In this document: in pieces, positions 1 through 11,086 of the stretch
How positions within the stretch are numbered: the stretch's first letter is position 1
Layout: every line of letters begins with the position of its first letter
Source of the DNA: Rubellimicrobium sp. CFH 75288
Lineage (GTDB): Bacteria; Pseudomonadota; Alphaproteobacteria; Rhodobacterales; Rhodobacteraceae
NCBI RefSeq assembly: GCF_009904055.1
Contig: NZ_WYDP01000008.1
Location: 248,001-312,000, forward strand
DNA length: 64,000 bases
Reading direction: 5' to 3'
Translations under genes and position numbers: made by a program
Notes under the pieces: generated by a model
What the model was told of the DNA's origin: nothing
The model's input: only the letters and a program-made list of their open reading frames with translations
The model's database searches: none

Positions 1-901
<901 letters not shown>

Positions 902-924
902 CCCGAACGGGCGGAGGGCGGCCC

Positions 925-1899
925 ATGGCGCCCAGGCGCAGCAACCCAGAGGACTACACCCGCCCGCTCCGGCGTCTGCTCGTGGGTCTGCTGGTGCTGG
1001 CGTGCCTCGGGCTGTTCCTCGTCTGGCGCGCCGACTCGCCGCGGGTGGAACGCCTGCGGGCGCATGTCGTCGATCAGGTCGTCCCCCGGCTGGACTGGGC
1101 CATGGCGCCGGTGACGGGAATGGTCAACCTCGCGCGTGACTTCCGCTCCTACCAGCGTATCCACGAGCAGAACCTCGAGCTGCGGCGCGAGCTGCGCCAG
1201 ATGACCGTCTGGCGCGAGGCCGCGCTGCGGCTTGAGCAGGAGAACGCGAAACTGCGCGCGCTCAACAACGTCTCGCTCGATCCGGCGCTCACCTTCATCA
1301 CCGGGACGGTGATGGCCGATTCGGGCTCGCCCTTCCGGCAATCGGTCCTGCTCAACGTGGGCAGCCGGGACGGCATCATCGACGGCTGGCCCACCATGGA
1401 CGGGCTGGGCCTCGTCGGGCGCATTGCCGGGGTGGGCGAGCGGACCTCGCGCGTGATCCTCCTGACCGACACCTCCTCGCGCATCCCCGTCGCCATCGAG
1501 CCGTCGCGCCAGCGGGCCATCCTGACGGGGGACAACAGCGCCTATCCGCTGCTCGACTTCGTGGAGAATCGCGACCGCGTCCGGCCCGGCGACCGGGTGG
1601 TGACGGCCGGCGATGGGGGCCTGTTCCCGGCAGGCCTCCTGGTCGGCCGCGTGGCGCAGGGGACCGACGGCCGGCTCCGCCTGCGGCTGGCGGCCGATTA
1701 CGAGCAGCTCCATTTCGTGCGCGTCCTGCGCAGTCCCCATGTGGAGGCGATCCGCGATCCGGGCGGCCTGATCGTGCCCCAGGGCGGCCCCCCCCCGGCC
1801 GAGGGCTCCGACGGACCCATCGGCCCACCCCCGCCCCCGGCGGACTCGCTCGCGGCGACCGTCACGCCTCCCAGCCGGCCGCAGGGGGCGGGCGAATGA
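925..1899 (+). CDS. mreC: Rod shape-determining protein MreC
   Basis: Bitopic inner-membrane scaffold of the elongasome that links MreB to PBP2 and RodA. It has a short basic N-terminus, one membrane segment near residues 17-35, a coiled coil around residues 70-110, and then the MreC beta-barrel domain. The C-terminal 60 residues are proline- and glycine-rich and probably disordered. The ATG at 925 follows a GGAGGG ribosome site. The last four bases overlap mreD, suggesting translational coupling. 324 residues is normal for alphaproteobacterial MreC. Confidence 0.93.
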   Translation: MAPRRSNPEDYTRPLRRLLVGLLVLACLGLFLVWRADSPRVERLRAHVVDQVVPRLDWAMAPVTGMVNLARDFRSYQRIHEQNLELRRELRQMTVWREAALRLEQENAKLRALNNVSLDPALTFITGTVMADSGSPFRQSVLLNVGSRDGIIDGWPTMDGLGLVGRIAGVGERTSRVILLTDTSSRIPVAIEPSRQRAILTGDNSAYPLLDFVENRDRVRPGDRVVTAGDGGLFPAGLLVGRVAQGTDGRLRLRLAADYEQLHFVRVLRSPHVEAIRDPGGLIVPQGGPPPAEGSDGPIGPPPPPADSLAATVTPPSRPQGAGE

Positions 1900-2426
1900 C
1901 GTCCGGCGGACGCTGGGTGGCGCTCGGGGGCTATCTGCTCCTGTCGGTCGTGCTGATGGCCGCAGCGCTGCTGCCGCTCGCGCCCATGCCACGCGACTGG
2001 GCCCCGCCGGACGTGCTGCTGGTCGTCACCGCCGTCTGGGCGGCCCGGCGGCCGGACACGCTGCCGGTGCTCGCCGTCGCGGCCGTGTTCCTTCTCGCCG
2101 ACATGCTGTTCCAGCGTCCGCCGGGGCTTCACGCCGCCCTCGCGATCGGGCTGACGGAATGGCTCCGTCGCCGCGCGCCACGCCTGCGGCGCGGCACGCT
2201 TCTGGACGAATGGCTGGCGGCAGGCTCGGGACTGGCAGTGGTGATCCTGCTCGAGCGGGCGGCTCTCGTCCTCGTGATGGTGCCGCAACCGCCCTTCGGC
2301 TTGACGCTCATCCAGCTCATCCTGACGCTGGCGCTCTATCCGGTGCTGGCCGGTCTGGCACAGGTCGCGCTCGGCCTGCGCCGGCCAGCCCAGGGCGAGG
2401 TGGATCAACTGGGGCATCGGCTATGA
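1896..2426 (+). CDS. mreD: Rod shape-determining protein MreD
   Basis: Small integral membrane protein of the elongation complex. The 176-residue product is dominated by five or so hydrophobic segments with a basic stretch (WLRRRAPRLRR) between them. It overlaps mreC by ATGA and mrdA by ATGA. Sequence conservation in MreD is weak, so the call rests on topology, length and position between mreC and the PBP2 gene. Confidence 0.85.
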   Translation: MTSGGRWVALGGYLLLSVVLMAAALLPLAPMPRDWAPPDVLLVVTAVWAARRPDTLPVLAVAAVFLLADMLFQRPPGLHAALAIGLTEWLRRRAPRLRRGTLLDEWLAAGSGLAVVILLERAALVLVMVPQPPFGLTLIQLILTLALYPVLAGLAQVALGLRRPAQGEVDQLGHRL

Positions 2427-4387
2427 CGCGTCCGCGCAGCGACCGCACTCCGCGGCCCGAAACCAACGAGGTCTGGCCACGCATGACCCGCCGGGCCGTC
2501 GCCCTCGGGGTCGCCCAGCTCGGGCTGATGGGCGTGGTGGGCTGGCGCATGAAGCAGCTCCAGATCGACCAGGCCGACGAGTTCCGCCTGCTTGCGGAGG
2601 AGAACCGCATCAACATGCGGCTGATCCCGCCCGCGCGCGGCCTGATCGTGGACCGCACCGGCCTGCCGCTGGCGGTCAACGAACCCATCTACCGGATCGT
2701 CATCGTCCGCGAGGCCGCCGGCGACCCCGAGGAGGCGCTCGCCCGCCTGTCCGCCGTCATGCCGCTCACCCCGGAGGAAGTCGCCCGCTCGCTCGAGGAG
2801 ATGCGGCGCGTCGCCTCCTTCGTGCCGGTGACGGTCCGCGACCGAGTGGGTTGGGACGACGTGGCGCGCGTGACCGCCAATGCCCCTGCCCTGCCCGGCA
2901 TCACCGCCGAGGTGGGCCTGTCGCGTCTCTATCCCAACGGGGCCGATACGGCGCATGTCGTGGGCTATGTCGGGCCGGTCTCGGATTTCGACCTCTCCCA
3001 GATGGAGAGCCCCGACCCGCTGTTCCGCATCCCCAAGTTCCCCATCGGCAAGACGGGCGTGGAGGCGCGGCTGGAGGACGACCTGCGCGGCCGCGCCGGC
3101 ACGATGCGCATCGAGGTCAACGCCGTGGGCCGCGTGATGCGCGAGCTCGACCGCGTGGAGGGCACCAAGGGCAAGGACGTCCAGCTGACCGTGGACGCTG
3201 CCCTCCAGGCCTATGTCGAGGCCCGCATGGAGGGCGAGAGCGCCGCCGCCGTGGTCATGGACTGCGAGACCGGCGACCTGCTTGCGGTCGGCAACGCCCC
3301 CTCCTTCGACCCCAACCTGTTCGTGCGGGGCATCTCGGTCGCCGACTGGCAGGCCCTCAACGAGAACAAGTACCGCCCGCTCGCCAACAAGGTCGTCCAG
3401 GGCGCCTATCCCCCCGGCTCCACCTTCAAGATGATCACCGCGCTCGCCGCCCTCGAGGCGGGCGTGATCCGCCCCGAGGACACCGTCCGCTGCCCGGGCT
3501 TCACCGTGGTCTCGGGCACGCGCTTCCACTGCTGGCGCTCGGGCGGGCACGGCAACGTCAACTTCCACGACAGCCTCAAGGTGTCGTGCGACTGCTACTA
3601 CTACGAGATCGGCCAGCGTGTCGGCATCGATGCCATCGCCGCCATGGCGCGCAAGCTCGGCGTCGGCGTGCGCCCCGACGTGCCCATGTCCGCGGTGGCC
3701 GAGGGGATCGCCCCCGACCGCGCCTGGAAGCAGAATGTCCGGGGCGAGAGCTGGCGCGTGGGCGACACGGTCAACGCCTCGATCGGCCAAGGCTACGTGC
3801 TCGCCACGCCGCTCCAGCTCGCCATCATGACCGCCCGCCTCGCCACCGGCCGCGCGATCCAGCCCCGTCTCGTCAAGAGCATCGACGGGGTAGAACAGCC
3901 CGTCACCGGCGGCGAACCGCTGGGCCTCAACGAGAACTGGCTGCGCCGCACCCGCGCCTCCATGTACGACGTCTGCAACCACGAGCGCGGCACCGCCTTC
4001 GGCTCGCGCATCGTGGCCGAAGGGATGCGCATGGCCGGCAAGACCGGCACCAGCCAGGTCCGCCGCATCACCCCCGAGGAGCGCGCCCGCGGCGTCATCT
4101 CCAACAGCCAGCTTCCGTGGGAACGGCGCGACCACGCGCTGTGGGTCAACTACGCCCCGTACGACAATCCCCGCTTTGCCGTCGCCGTGGTGGTCGAGCA
4201 CGGGGGCGGAGGCTCCTCGGCTGCCGCGCCGATCGGCCGCGACATCACGCTTCAGGCCCTCTACGGGGGCTTTCCCCCGCTCGAGGCCTATCCGCCCAAC
4301 CGGCGCGAGGAAGCGGCCAAACGACAGGAGACGATCCGCGCCCGGATGGGCGGCCATGCGCCGCCGCCGCCCGTGGACCGCGTCTGA
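2423..4387 (+). CDS. mrdA: Penicillin-binding protein 2 (elongation transpeptidase)
   Basis: Class B PBP that cross-links peptidoglycan during lateral-wall growth, working with the RodA glycosyltransferase. The start at 2423 was chosen because its ATGA overlaps the mreD stop and leads into a cytoplasmic basic tail and one membrane anchor; longer forms have no support. The product is 654 residues. Transpeptidase motifs are present in order: STFK with the nucleophile Ser near 333, SCD near 388 (class B variant of SxN) and KTGT near 540. The tail is proline-rich. rodA follows after 9 bases. Confidence 0.95.
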   Translation: MTRPRSDRTPRPETNEVWPRMTRRAVALGVAQLGLMGVVGWRMKQLQIDQADEFRLLAEENRINMRLIPPARGLIVDRTGLPLAVNEPIYRIVIVREAAGDPEEALARLSAVMPLTPEEVARSLEEMRRVASFVPVTVRDRVGWDDVARVTANAPALPGITAEVGLSRLYPNGADTAHVVGYVGPVSDFDLSQMESPDPLFRIPKFPIGKTGVEARLEDDLRGRAGTMRIEVNAVGRVMRELDRVEGTKGKDVQLTVDAALQAYVEARMEGESAAAVVMDCETGDLLAVGNAPSFDPNLFVRGISVADWQALNENKYRPLANKVVQGAYPPGSTFKMITALAALEAGVIRPEDTVRCPGFTVVSGTRFHCWRSGGHGNVNFHDSLKVSCDCYYYEIGQRVGIDAIAAMARKLGVGVRPDVPMSAVAEGIAPDRAWKQNVRGESWRVGDTVNASIGQGYVLATPLQLAIMTARLATGRAIQPRLVKSIDGVEQPVTGGEPLGLNENWLRRTRASMYDVCNHERGTAFGSRIVAEGMRMAGKTGTSQVRRITPEERARGVISNSQLPWERRDHALWVNYAPYDNPRFAVAVVVEHGGGGSSAAAPIGRDITLQALYGGFPPLEAYPPNRREEAAKRQETIRARMGGHAPPPPVDRV

Positions 4388-4396
4388 GGGCCCGGC

Positions 4397-5536
4397 ATGA
4401 GCTTTCTCGAATACCAGGTCCGCTTCGTTCCCACCGGCTGGCGCAAGCTGCTCTACGTGAACTGGGCGCTGGTGGCGCTGGTCACGGCGGCCTCGCTCCT
4501 GGGCATCCTGATGCTCTACAGCCTGGCCGGCGGCCGGATGGAGCCGTGGGCCGGGGACCAGCTCGGCCGCTTCGTCCTCGGCTTCGTGGTGATGATCGCC
4601 GTCGCCATGGTGCCGATCACCGTCTGGCGGCGGCTCGCCTGGCCCATCTATCTGCTCTCCATCGGGCTTCTGGTGCTCGTGGACATCATGGGTCATGTCG
4701 GCATGGGGGCGCAGCGCTGGCTTGTCCTCGGACCCATCCGCATCCAGCCGTCCGAGGTGGCCAAGATCGGCCTCGTCCTCGCGCTCGCGGCCTATTACGA
4801 CTGGCTGCCCACGCGGAAGGTGTCTAACCCGCTCTGGATGCTGCCGCCGCTCGTCATGGTGGTGCTGCCCGTCGTCCTGGTGCTCATGCAGCCCAATCTC
4901 GGCACGGCGGTGCTGATCCTCGGGGCAGGCGGAATCCTCATGTTCTGCGCAGGCGTTCACTGGGCGTATTTCGCCACGCTTCTTGCGGGCATCGCCGGGG
5001 CCGTCTGGGCCGTGTTCGAAAGCCGCGGCAAGCCCTGGCAGCTTCTGCACGACTACCAGTTCCGGCGCATCGACACCTTCTTCGACCCCTCCCAGGACCC
5101 GCTCGGTGCGGGCTACAACATCACCCAGGCCAAGATCGCGCTTGGCTCGGGCGGGCTCACGGGCAAGGGCTTCATGCAGGGCACCCAGTCGCGGCTGAAC
5201 TTCCTGCCCGAAAAGCACACCGACTTCATCCTCAACACCCTGGCCGAGGAATTCGGATTCGTGGGCTCCTTCGCCCTGCTCGTCATCTACGGGCTGATCC
5301 TCGCCTTCCTGTTCCACACGGCCGTCACCTGCCGCGACCGCTTCTCGTCGCTGCTCGTGACCGGGGTGGGCGTCACCGTGTTCCTGCTCTTTGCCGTCAA
5401 CATGCTCATGGTCATGGGCCTCGCGCCCGTCGTGGGCGTTCCGCTCCCGCTCGTGAGCTATGGCGGCTCCTCCCTCCTCGTCCTTCTCGGGGCCTTCGGC
5501 CTCGCCCAGAGCGCGCATGTCCACCGTCCCCGATGA
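4397..5536 (+). CDS. mrdB: RodA, SEDS peptidoglycan glycosyltransferase
   Basis: Polytopic SEDS-family enzyme that polymerises lipid II into glycan strands, paired with PBP2. The 379 residues contain about ten membrane helices. SEDS signatures are visible: the loop LGPIRIQPSEVAKIG, QPNLGTAV, the segment with LPEKHTDFI (Glu-Asp region) and the C-terminal PLPLVSYGGSS. It is the last gene of the mre operon, and its end overlaps the next gene by 20 bases. Confidence 0.95.
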   Translation: MSFLEYQVRFVPTGWRKLLYVNWALVALVTAASLLGILMLYSLAGGRMEPWAGDQLGRFVLGFVVMIAVAMVPITVWRRLAWPIYLLSIGLLVLVDIMGHVGMGAQRWLVLGPIRIQPSEVAKIGLVLALAAYYDWLPTRKVSNPLWMLPPLVMVVLPVVLVLMQPNLGTAVLILGAGGILMFCAGVHWAYFATLLAGIAGAVWAVFESRGKPWQLLHDYQFRRIDTFFDPSQDPLGAGYNITQAKIALGSGGLTGKGFMQGTQSRLNFLPEKHTDFILNTLAEEFGFVGSFALLVIYGLILAFLFHTAVTCRDRFSSLLVTGVGVTVFLLFAVNMLMVMGLAPVVGVPLPLVSYGGSSLLVLLGAFGLAQSAHVHRPR

Positions 5537-6521
5537 TCTCCCCGAGGCCCGGCCTGCGGCCCTGCTGCGCCCCGCGGGCCGCTCCCGTCCCGCCCGCGTC
5601 CTGTTCGACGGCCCCGAGCGGGTGTGGGAGGCCTACCGCGACACCCTTCCCCGCGCGCTGGCCGAGGCGGGGGTGCTCGCCACCGTCTCGCGCGACCTGT
5701 CCCCCGAGGAGACGGACTGGATCGTGTACGCGCCCGGCGGACGGATCACCGACTTCTCCCCCTACCGGCAGGCTCGGGCGGTGCTGAGCCTCTGGGCCGG
5801 GGTCGAGCTGATCGTCGTCAACCCCACCCTGACCCAGCCGCTCGCGCGCATGGTGGACCCCGGACTCACGCAGGGCATGGTGGAATGGGTCACCGGCCAT
5901 GTGCTGCGCCACCATCTCGGGCTCGACCGCCACATCCGCCGCACCGAGCCTCGCTGGGAGCCCTCGCCGCCCCCTCTGGCCACGGAGCGGCCCGTGACGG
6001 TGCTGGGCCTCGGCGAACTCGGCCTCGCTTGTGCGCTGGCGCTGACCGGGCTCGGCTTTCCCGTCACCGGCTGGGCACGCTCGCCCAAGGACGAACGGCG
6101 CCTTGCGCGCGTGTTCACGGGCCGCGACGGGCTCGCCCCCGCCCTGACCGGCGCCGAGATCGTCGTGCTGCTCACGCCGCTCACCCGGCTGACCGAGAAC
6201 CTGATGGATGCCGAGCGGCTCCGCCTGCCGCGCCGCGGCTTCGTGCTGCTCAATCCCGGCCGGGGGGCGCTGATCGACGACGCGGCCCTTCTGGCCGCCC
6301 TCGACGAGGGTCAGGTGGGCCATGCCACGCTCGACACCTTCCGGCAGGAGCCGCTGCCGCCCGACCATCCCTTCTGGTCCCATCCGCGCGTGACCGTCAC
6401 CCCCCACATCGCGGCCGAGACCCGGCCCGAGACGGCCGCCCGCGCCATCGCCGAGAACATCCGGCGCGGTCAGGCCGGAGAGCCGCTGCTCCATCTGGTG
6501 GACCGCCGGGCGGGCTACTGA
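5517..6521 (+). CDS. D-2-hydroxyacid dehydrogenase, glyoxylate/hydroxypyruvate reductase A type
   Basis: NAD(P)-dependent reductase of 2-keto acids, probably acting on glyoxylate or hydroxypyruvate. The nucleotide-binding motif is GLGELG in the middle of the protein. Family catalytic residues follow in order: Arg in NPGRGALID, Glu in RQEPLPPDHP and His in TPHIAAET. The start at 5517 gives 334 residues and a 20-base overlap with rodA; an upstream in-frame start would lengthen the overlap with no gain in homology. The substrate is inferred from family resemblance to GhrA. It faces an aldolase gene tail to tail across 27 bases. Confidence 0.82.
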   Translation: MSTVPDDLPEARPAALLRPAGRSRPARVLFDGPERVWEAYRDTLPRALAEAGVLATVSRDLSPEETDWIVYAPGGRITDFSPYRQARAVLSLWAGVELIVVNPTLTQPLARMVDPGLTQGMVEWVTGHVLRHHLGLDRHIRRTEPRWEPSPPPLATERPVTVLGLGELGLACALALTGLGFPVTGWARSPKDERRLARVFTGRDGLAPALTGAEIVVLLTPLTRLTENLMDAERLRLPRRGFVLLNPGRGALIDDAALLAALDEGQVGHATLDTFRQEPLPPDHPFWSHPRVTVTPHIAAETRPETAARAIAENIRRGQAGEPLLHLVDRRAGY

Positions 6522-6548
6522 CCCCCCACCCCCGCGCGGCGGGAGGGA

Positions 6549-7307
6549 TCACTCCGCCCGGAACTCCCGCGCCAGCGCATCGGCCGCGCGCGCCATCAGC
6601 GCCAGATCGACCCCGATTCCCAGAACCGTCGCCCCGAGGTCGCGGCAGCGCCGCGCGAAGGCCGGACCCGTCAGGATGCCTGCCGCCTTGCCGCTCGCCA
6701 CGATCCGCCGGATCGCCTCCTCCACCTCGGCCGTCACCGCCTCGGGCCGCCCGAGCGCGCCGAGCGAGGCCGCAAGGTCCGCCGGCCCGATGAAGAGCCC
6801 GTCCACGCCGTCCACGGCCGCGATCGACTCGATCCGCTCCAGCCCCTCGCGGGTCTCGATCTGCACGAGCAGGCACAGCTCTTCCGCGGCGCGGTCGAGG
6901 TAATCCCCCACGCGGCCCCAGCGGTTCGCGCGCGTCAGGGTGGAGACGCCGCGGATGCCCCCCGGCGGATAGCGCATGGCGCGCACGGCCGCCTCCGCCT
7001 CCTCGGCCGACTGGACATAGGGCACGATCAGCGTCTGCGCCCCGAGATCGAGGATGCGCTTGATGAGGACCGGATCGTTCCAGGCCGGTCGCACCAGCGC
7101 CGAGACCGGATAGGCCGCAGCCGCCTGCAGCGGCGCCAGGACGGTCAGCGGATCGGCCGGCGAATGCTCCGTGTCGAACAGCAACCAGTCGAAGCCCGCA
7201 CCGGCCATCGCCTCCGCCGTGTAGCTGCCCGGCGCCGAGCACCAGAGGCCGATCTGCACCTCCCCCTCCAGCAGCCGCCGCCGGAACGCGTTGCGCGGCA
7301 GGTCCAT
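6549..7307 (-). CDS. HpcH/HpaI family aldolase
   Basis: Metal-dependent class II aldolase of the family that cleaves 2-keto-4-hydroxy acids to pyruvate plus an aldehyde (HpaI, GarL, macrophomate-synthase relatives). The 252 residues carry the expected GLWCSAPG start region, the FDTEH segment with the catalytic His, the QIETREG metal-ligand Glu and [16 protein letters not shown]. The exact substrate cannot be told. It is convergent with the hydroxyacid dehydrogenase, so the two are not one operon although both act on keto acids. Confidence 0.85.
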   Translation of the reverse strand: MDLPRNAFRRRLLEGEVQIGLWCSAPGSYTAEAMAGAGFDWLLFDTEHSPADPLTVLAPLQAAAAYPVSALVRPAWNDPVLIKRILDLGAQTLIVPYVQSAEEAEAAVRAMRYPPGGIRGVSTLTRANRWGRVGDYLDRAAEELCLLVQIETREGLERIESIAAVDGVDGLFIGPADLAASLGALGRPEAVTAEVEEAIRRIVASGKAAGILTGPAFARRCRDLGATVLGIGVDLALMARAADALAREFRAE

Positions 7308-7423
7308 CGTCCCCTCCCTCTGGCTTTCGCGCCACCCCTCGCAGGCCGTGCGCGCCCTGTCCAGCCGCGCGGCTTTTCCCCCGCCCGGCCTTGCGTCACA
7401 AGGGGATGCCAGCGGAGAGCGCC

Positions 7424-7858
7424 ATGCCCCGAATCCTCGTCCTGAACGGTCCCAACCTGAACCTGCTCGGCACCCGGCAGCCCGAGATCTACGGGCGCGA
7501 GACCCTCGGGGACATCGAGCGCGCCTGCGCCGGTCTCGGGGCCGAACTGGGCCTCTCGATCGTCTGCCGGCAGTCCAACCACGAGGGGCAGCTCATCGAC
7601 TGGGTCCAGGAGGCCCGCGGGGAGGCCGCGGGGATCGTGGTCAATCCCGGCGGCCTGACCCACAGCTCGGTCGCGCTGCTCGATGCGCTTCACGCCTTCG
7701 ACGGCCCCGTGATCGAGGTCCACCTGTCGCAGATCCACCGGCGCGAGGCGTTCCGCCACCGCTCCTATGTCAGCCTGCGGGCCGATGCGGTGATCGCCGG
7801 CTGCGGCGCGGACGGCTATCTCTTCGCCCTGCGCCGGCTGGCCCGGCTTCTGGCCTAG
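7424..7858 (+). CDS. aroQ: 3-dehydroquinate dehydratase, type II
   Basis: Third step of the shikimate pathway, 3-dehydroquinate to 3-dehydroshikimate, in the cytoplasm as a dodecamer. Motifs: [18 protein letters not shown] with the catalytic Tyr, the lid Arg in [20 protein letters not shown] and [11 protein letters not shown]. The ATG at 7424 was chosen over ATG 7406 and TTG 7391 because it has GGAGAG at a good distance and gives 144 residues, the family size. It stands alone, and its TAG stop shares the palindrome CTAG with the amidase stop on the other strand. Confidence 0.93.
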   Translation: MPRILVLNGPNLNLLGTRQPEIYGRETLGDIERACAGLGAELGLSIVCRQSNHEGQLIDWVQEARGEAAGIVVNPGGLTHSSVALLDALHAFDGPVIEVHLSQIHRREAFRHRSYVSLRADAVIAGCGADGYLFALRRLARLLA

Positions 7859-9180
7859 GACGAGGGCGGCTCCGGCGGGGGATGCGCCTCCTCCCACAGG
7901 CGTCCCAGCGCGAACAGGACCTCCTCCGCGCCGTGACGCGCCGCGAGCTGCATGCCGAGCGGCATGCCCTCGTGCAGGCCGCAGGGCAGCGCCAGGGCCG
8001 GATGCCCCGTCACGTTGAACGGGATCGTCCGCATCGCCATGGTCGAGGAGCCCGCGAGGCAATCCTCGATGCGCGGCGGCGGGGCCAGGACCGTCGCCGT
8101 CAGCAGCGCGTCGAACCCCTCCATCGCGGCATCCATTTGCGCCCGGAGGCGCGGCCGCAGGGCCAGCGCCGCGTCCAGGTCGCCCTCCTCCAGCACCGCC
8201 CCCGCCGCCAGCTTGCGCCAGACGTCCCGCCCGTAGCCGTCGCCATGCGCGCGCAGCAGCGGGCGATGGACGGTGAAAGCCTCGGCATACATGATGACGG
8301 TGCCCACCGCCTCCAGCAGCGCGTAATCGGGCATCTCCACCGGCTCGACCGGACAGCCCAGCGCCCGGAACCCCTCGGCCGCCGCATCGAGCGCGTCGAG
8401 GACGGCCGGATGCAGCGCCTCGTCCTCCTCGAACCAGCCCCGCGCATAGCCGATCCGCATTCCCTCTCCCTGAAGGGGCCGCGCCGGCGCCGCGCGCCCC
8501 GCCAGGGCCCGGAAGACCAGCGCCGCCTCCTCCGTGCTGGCCGCGATCGGACCCACATCGTCGAGGGTGCGCGACAGCGGGAACACCCCTCCCACCGGCA
8601 CCGCGCCGTCCGTGGGCTTGAGCGCGACCACGCCGCAATGGCTGGCCGGATCGCGCAACGAGCCGCTCGTGTCCGTGCCGAGCGCCACCCGCACGAGGCG
8701 CCCCCCCACCGCCGCCGCCGAGCCCGAGGACGAGCCGCCGGGAATGCGCGACGGGTCGAAGGGGTTGCGCGCGGGCGGCATCGGCCGGTCGAAGGCGGGG
8801 CCCGTCAGCGCGAACTCGTAGGTCGCCGTCTTGCCGAGCGGCACCATGCCCGCGGCCACCAGCCGCGCGACCGCCTCCGCATCGGCGCGGGCCGCCGGTG
8901 CGGGCACATGGCTGCCGCAGGTCGTCGCCAGTCCCGCCAGATCGATCACGTCCTTGACGAGGAACGGGATGCCGAGGAGCGCGCCCCGGTCGATCCCGGC
9001 CGCCAGGTCCCGATCCGCCGCCTCCGCGGCCGCCCGCGCCCGCCCCTCGTCCACCGCCCAGACGGCGTCGAGCCGCCCGTTGCCCGCGGCGACGGCCTCC
9101 AGATGCCGCCCGAGCAGCTCCACGGCGGTCAGCTCGCCGCGACGCAGGGCACGCGCCGCATCGGGGATCGGAGGGATCAC
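7855..9180 (-). CDS. Amidase signature family hydrolase
   Basis: Serine amidase with a Ser-cisSer-Lys triad. The Lys lies in IPFLVKDV, the glycine/serine-rich signature is [11 protein letters not shown] and the nucleophile region is [13 protein letters not shown]. The GTG at 9180 was chosen because its GTGA overlaps the stop of the upstream AtzG-like gene; a GTG at 9213 is possible. The 441-residue protein with an AtzG-like partner recalls AtzE-AtzG and GatA-GatC pairs, where the small protein stabilises the amidase. The substrate is unknown. The pair sits 32 bases behind betA and may be read from the bet transcript. Confidence 0.85.
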   Translation of the reverse strand: MIPPIPDAARALRRGELTAVELLGRHLEAVAAGNGRLDAVWAVDEGRARAAAEAADRDLAAGIDRGALLGIPFLVKDVIDLAGLATTCGSHVPAPAARADAEAVARLVAAGMVPLGKTATYEFALTGPAFDRPMPPARNPFDPSRIPGGSSSGSAAAVGGRLVRVALGTDTSGSLRDPASHCGVVALKPTDGAVPVGGVFPLSRTLDDVGPIAASTEEAALVFRALAGRAAPARPLQGEGMRIGYARGWFEEDEALHPAVLDALDAAAEGFRALGCPVEPVEMPDYALLEAVGTVIMYAEAFTVHRPLLRAHGDGYGRDVWRKLAAGAVLEEGDLDAALALRPRLRAQMDAAMEGFDALLTATVLAPPPRIEDCLAGSSTMAMRTIPFNVTGHPALALPCGLHEGMPLGMQLAARHGAEEVLFALGRLWEEAHPPPEPPSS

Positions 9181-9344
9181 GACGCGTCCCTGACCCGACG
9201 GACGGCCCCGCACAGGAACTGCGCCTGCGACAGCATGGCCTCGGGCTCCCCCTCGCGCACAGGCAGGCCGGCGCGCTCGAGTGCGCGGGCCACCTCGGCG
9301 GCGCTCAGGCGGTCCTCCCGGTTCTCCCCGCTGCGATCGCCCAT
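9177..9344 (-). CDS. AtzG-like small protein (DUF4089 type)
   Basis: A 55-residue protein beginning MGDRSGEN with an excellent GGAGGAG ribosome site. It is helical, with the segment ARALERAGLPVREGEPEAM typical of DUF4089/AtzG proteins, which are GatC-like partners of amidases. It overlaps the amidase by four bases (GTGA), which supports a two-subunit complex. The assignment is from length, context and the visible motif. It begins 32 bases after the betA stop. Confidence 0.72.
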   Translation of the reverse strand: MGDRSGENREDRLSAAEVARALERAGLPVREGEPEAMLSQAQFLCGAVRRVRDAS

Positions 9345-9376
9345 CGTCTCCTCCCCTGCCGGCCCGGAGGGGAACG

Positions 9377-11086
9377 TCAGCCGGCGGCGCGCAGATCCGC
9401 CTCCGCCGCCTGCTGCCCCTCCACGGGCCGGATCGGCCGCTGCGCCACGCGCCAGTCGGGGTCGATCCATGGCTCGCGCTCGTCGCGCGGCAGCATCCCG
9501 CGGCCCAGGATGTGATCGGCCGCCTTCTCGCCCGTCATGATGGACGGCGCGTTGAGGTTGCCGTTCGTGACCTGCGGAAAGATCGAGCTGTCGGCGACGC
9601 GCAGCCCCTCCACCCCGATCACCCGGCATTCGGGGTCCACGACCGCGCCCGGATCGTCCCGGTCGCCCATCCGGCAGGTGCCGCAGGGGTGATAGGCCGA
9701 TTCCACATGCTCGCGGATCGCGTCGTCCAGCGCCTCGTCCGAGACGGCCGCCTCGCCGGGGCTGATCTCGTGGCCGCGGAAGGGGGCAAAGGCGGGCTGG
9801 GCGAAGATCTCGCGCGTGAGGCGGATGGCTGCACGGAAGTCGCGCCAGTCCTCCTCGGTGCTCATGTAGTTGAAGAGGATGCGCGGGCTCTCCGCCGGGT
9901 CGGGCGAGCGCAGCGTCACCGCCCCGCGCGAAGGCGAGCGCATCGGGCCCACATGCGCCTGGAAGCCGTGCCCCTCGGCCGCCGCGCGCCCGTCATAGCG
10001 CACCGCGATGGGCAGGAAGTGGAACTGGATGTCCGGGTATTCCACCCCCGCGCGCGAGCGGATGAAGGCGCCCATCTCGAACTGGTTCGACGCGCCCAGC
10101 CCCGAGCCCAGGAACAGCCAGCGCGCCCCCACCAGCGCCTTGCCCCACAGGCTCCAGTAGCGGAACAGCGACACGGGCTGGGTGGCCGCCTGCTGGACGT
10201 AGATCTCCAGATGGTCCTGCAGGTTGGCCCCCACGCCCGGCCTGTCCGCCAGCACCTCGATCCCCATCTCGCGCAGATGCGCCGCCGGTCCGATCCCCGA
10301 CAGCATCAGGAGCTTGGGGCTGTTGATGGAGGAGGCAGCGACGATCACCTCGCGCCCGGCGCGGATGGTCTGCAACCCGTTGAAGCTGTCGATCTCGACG
10401 CCCGTGGCGCGGCGCCCCTCGAACAGGATGCGCCGGGCGATGCCGGTCACCAGGTCGCAATTGGGGCGGCGCAGTGCCGGGCGCAGATAGGCCCAGGCCG
10501 CCGACCAGCGCATCCCGCGCCAGATGGTTGATTCCATCGGGCCGAAGCCCTCCTGCCGCCAGCCGTTCGGGTCGTCCGTCAGGGGGTATCCCGCCTGCCG
10601 CCCCGCCTCGAGGAAGGCGCGTGCGAGCGGGTTGGAGGCCGGCCCGCGCGTGACGTGCAGCGGACCGTCGCTGCCGCGCCAGGACGGATCGCCGATCCCC
10701 CCGTGCCAGTTCTCCATCCGCCGGAAATAGGGCAGCACGTCGGCAAAGGCCCAGCCCTTCGCCCCCGCCGCGGCCCAGCCGTCGAAGTCGCGCGCATGCC
10801 CCCGCACATAGACCATCCCGTTGATCGAGGAGGACCCCCCGATCACCTTGCCCCGCGGCGTGGCCAGCGTGCGGCCGCCCAGATGCGGCTCGGGCTCGGT
10901 GCGGAACCCCCAGTCGTAGCGCGCCATGTTCATGGGGTAGGACAGCGCCGCCGGCATGCGGATGAAGGGCCCCCAGTCCGACCCGCCCGCCTCGATCACG
11001 ATGACGCTGCGGCCGGCCTCGCTCAGCCGGTAGGCCAGCGCGCAGCCCGCGCTGCCGGCGCCCACGATGACGTAATCCGCCTGCAT
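9377..11086 (-). CDS. betA: Choline dehydrogenase, GMC flavoprotein
   Basis: FAD enzyme oxidising choline to betaine aldehyde (and on to betaine) at the membrane. The dinucleotide motif [13 protein letters not shown] begins at residue 9. GMC signatures [19 protein letters not shown] and SGIGPAAHL are present, with the catalytic His region HPCGTCRMG and the Asn region [10 protein letters not shown] near the C-terminus. The ATG at 11086 overlaps the betB stop as TGATG. The 569 residues are slightly longer than usual because of a short charged tail. Third enzyme gene of the betI-betC-betB-betA operon. Confidence 0.96.
   Translation of the reverse strand: MQADYVIVGAGSAGCALAYRLSEAGRSVIVIEAGGSDWGPFIRMPAALSYPMNMARYDWGFRTEPEPHLGGRTLATPRGKVIGGSSSINGMVYVRGHARDFDGWAAAGAKGWAFADVLPYFRRMENWHGGIGDPSWRGSDGPLHVTRGPASNPLARAFLEAGRQAGYPLTDDPNGWRQEGFGPMESTIWRGMRWSAAWAYLRPALRRPNCDLVTGIARRILFEGRRATGVEIDSFNGLQTIRAGREVIVAASSINSPKLLMLSGIGPAAHLREMGIEVLADRPGVGANLQDHLEIYVQQAATQPVSLFRYWSLWGKALVGARWLFLGSGLGASNQFEMGAFIRSRAGVEYPDIQFHFLPIAVRYDGRAAAEGHGFQAHVGPMRSPSRGAVTLRSPDPAESPRILFNYMSTEEDWRDFRAAIRLTREIFAQPAFAPFRGHEISPGEAAVSDEALDDAIREHVESAYHPCGTCRMGDRDDPGAVVDPECRVIGVEGLRVADSSIFPQVTNGNLNAPSIMTGEKAADHILGRGMLPRDEREPWIDPDWRVAQRPIRPVEGQQAAEADLRAAG

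Noticed and set aside
6522-6548. Short GC hairpin (CCCGC-GCG-GCGGG) between the convergent dehydrogenase and aldolase genes as a terminator.
   Set aside because: Only a 5-base stem and no T-run on either strand; not strong enough to annotate.
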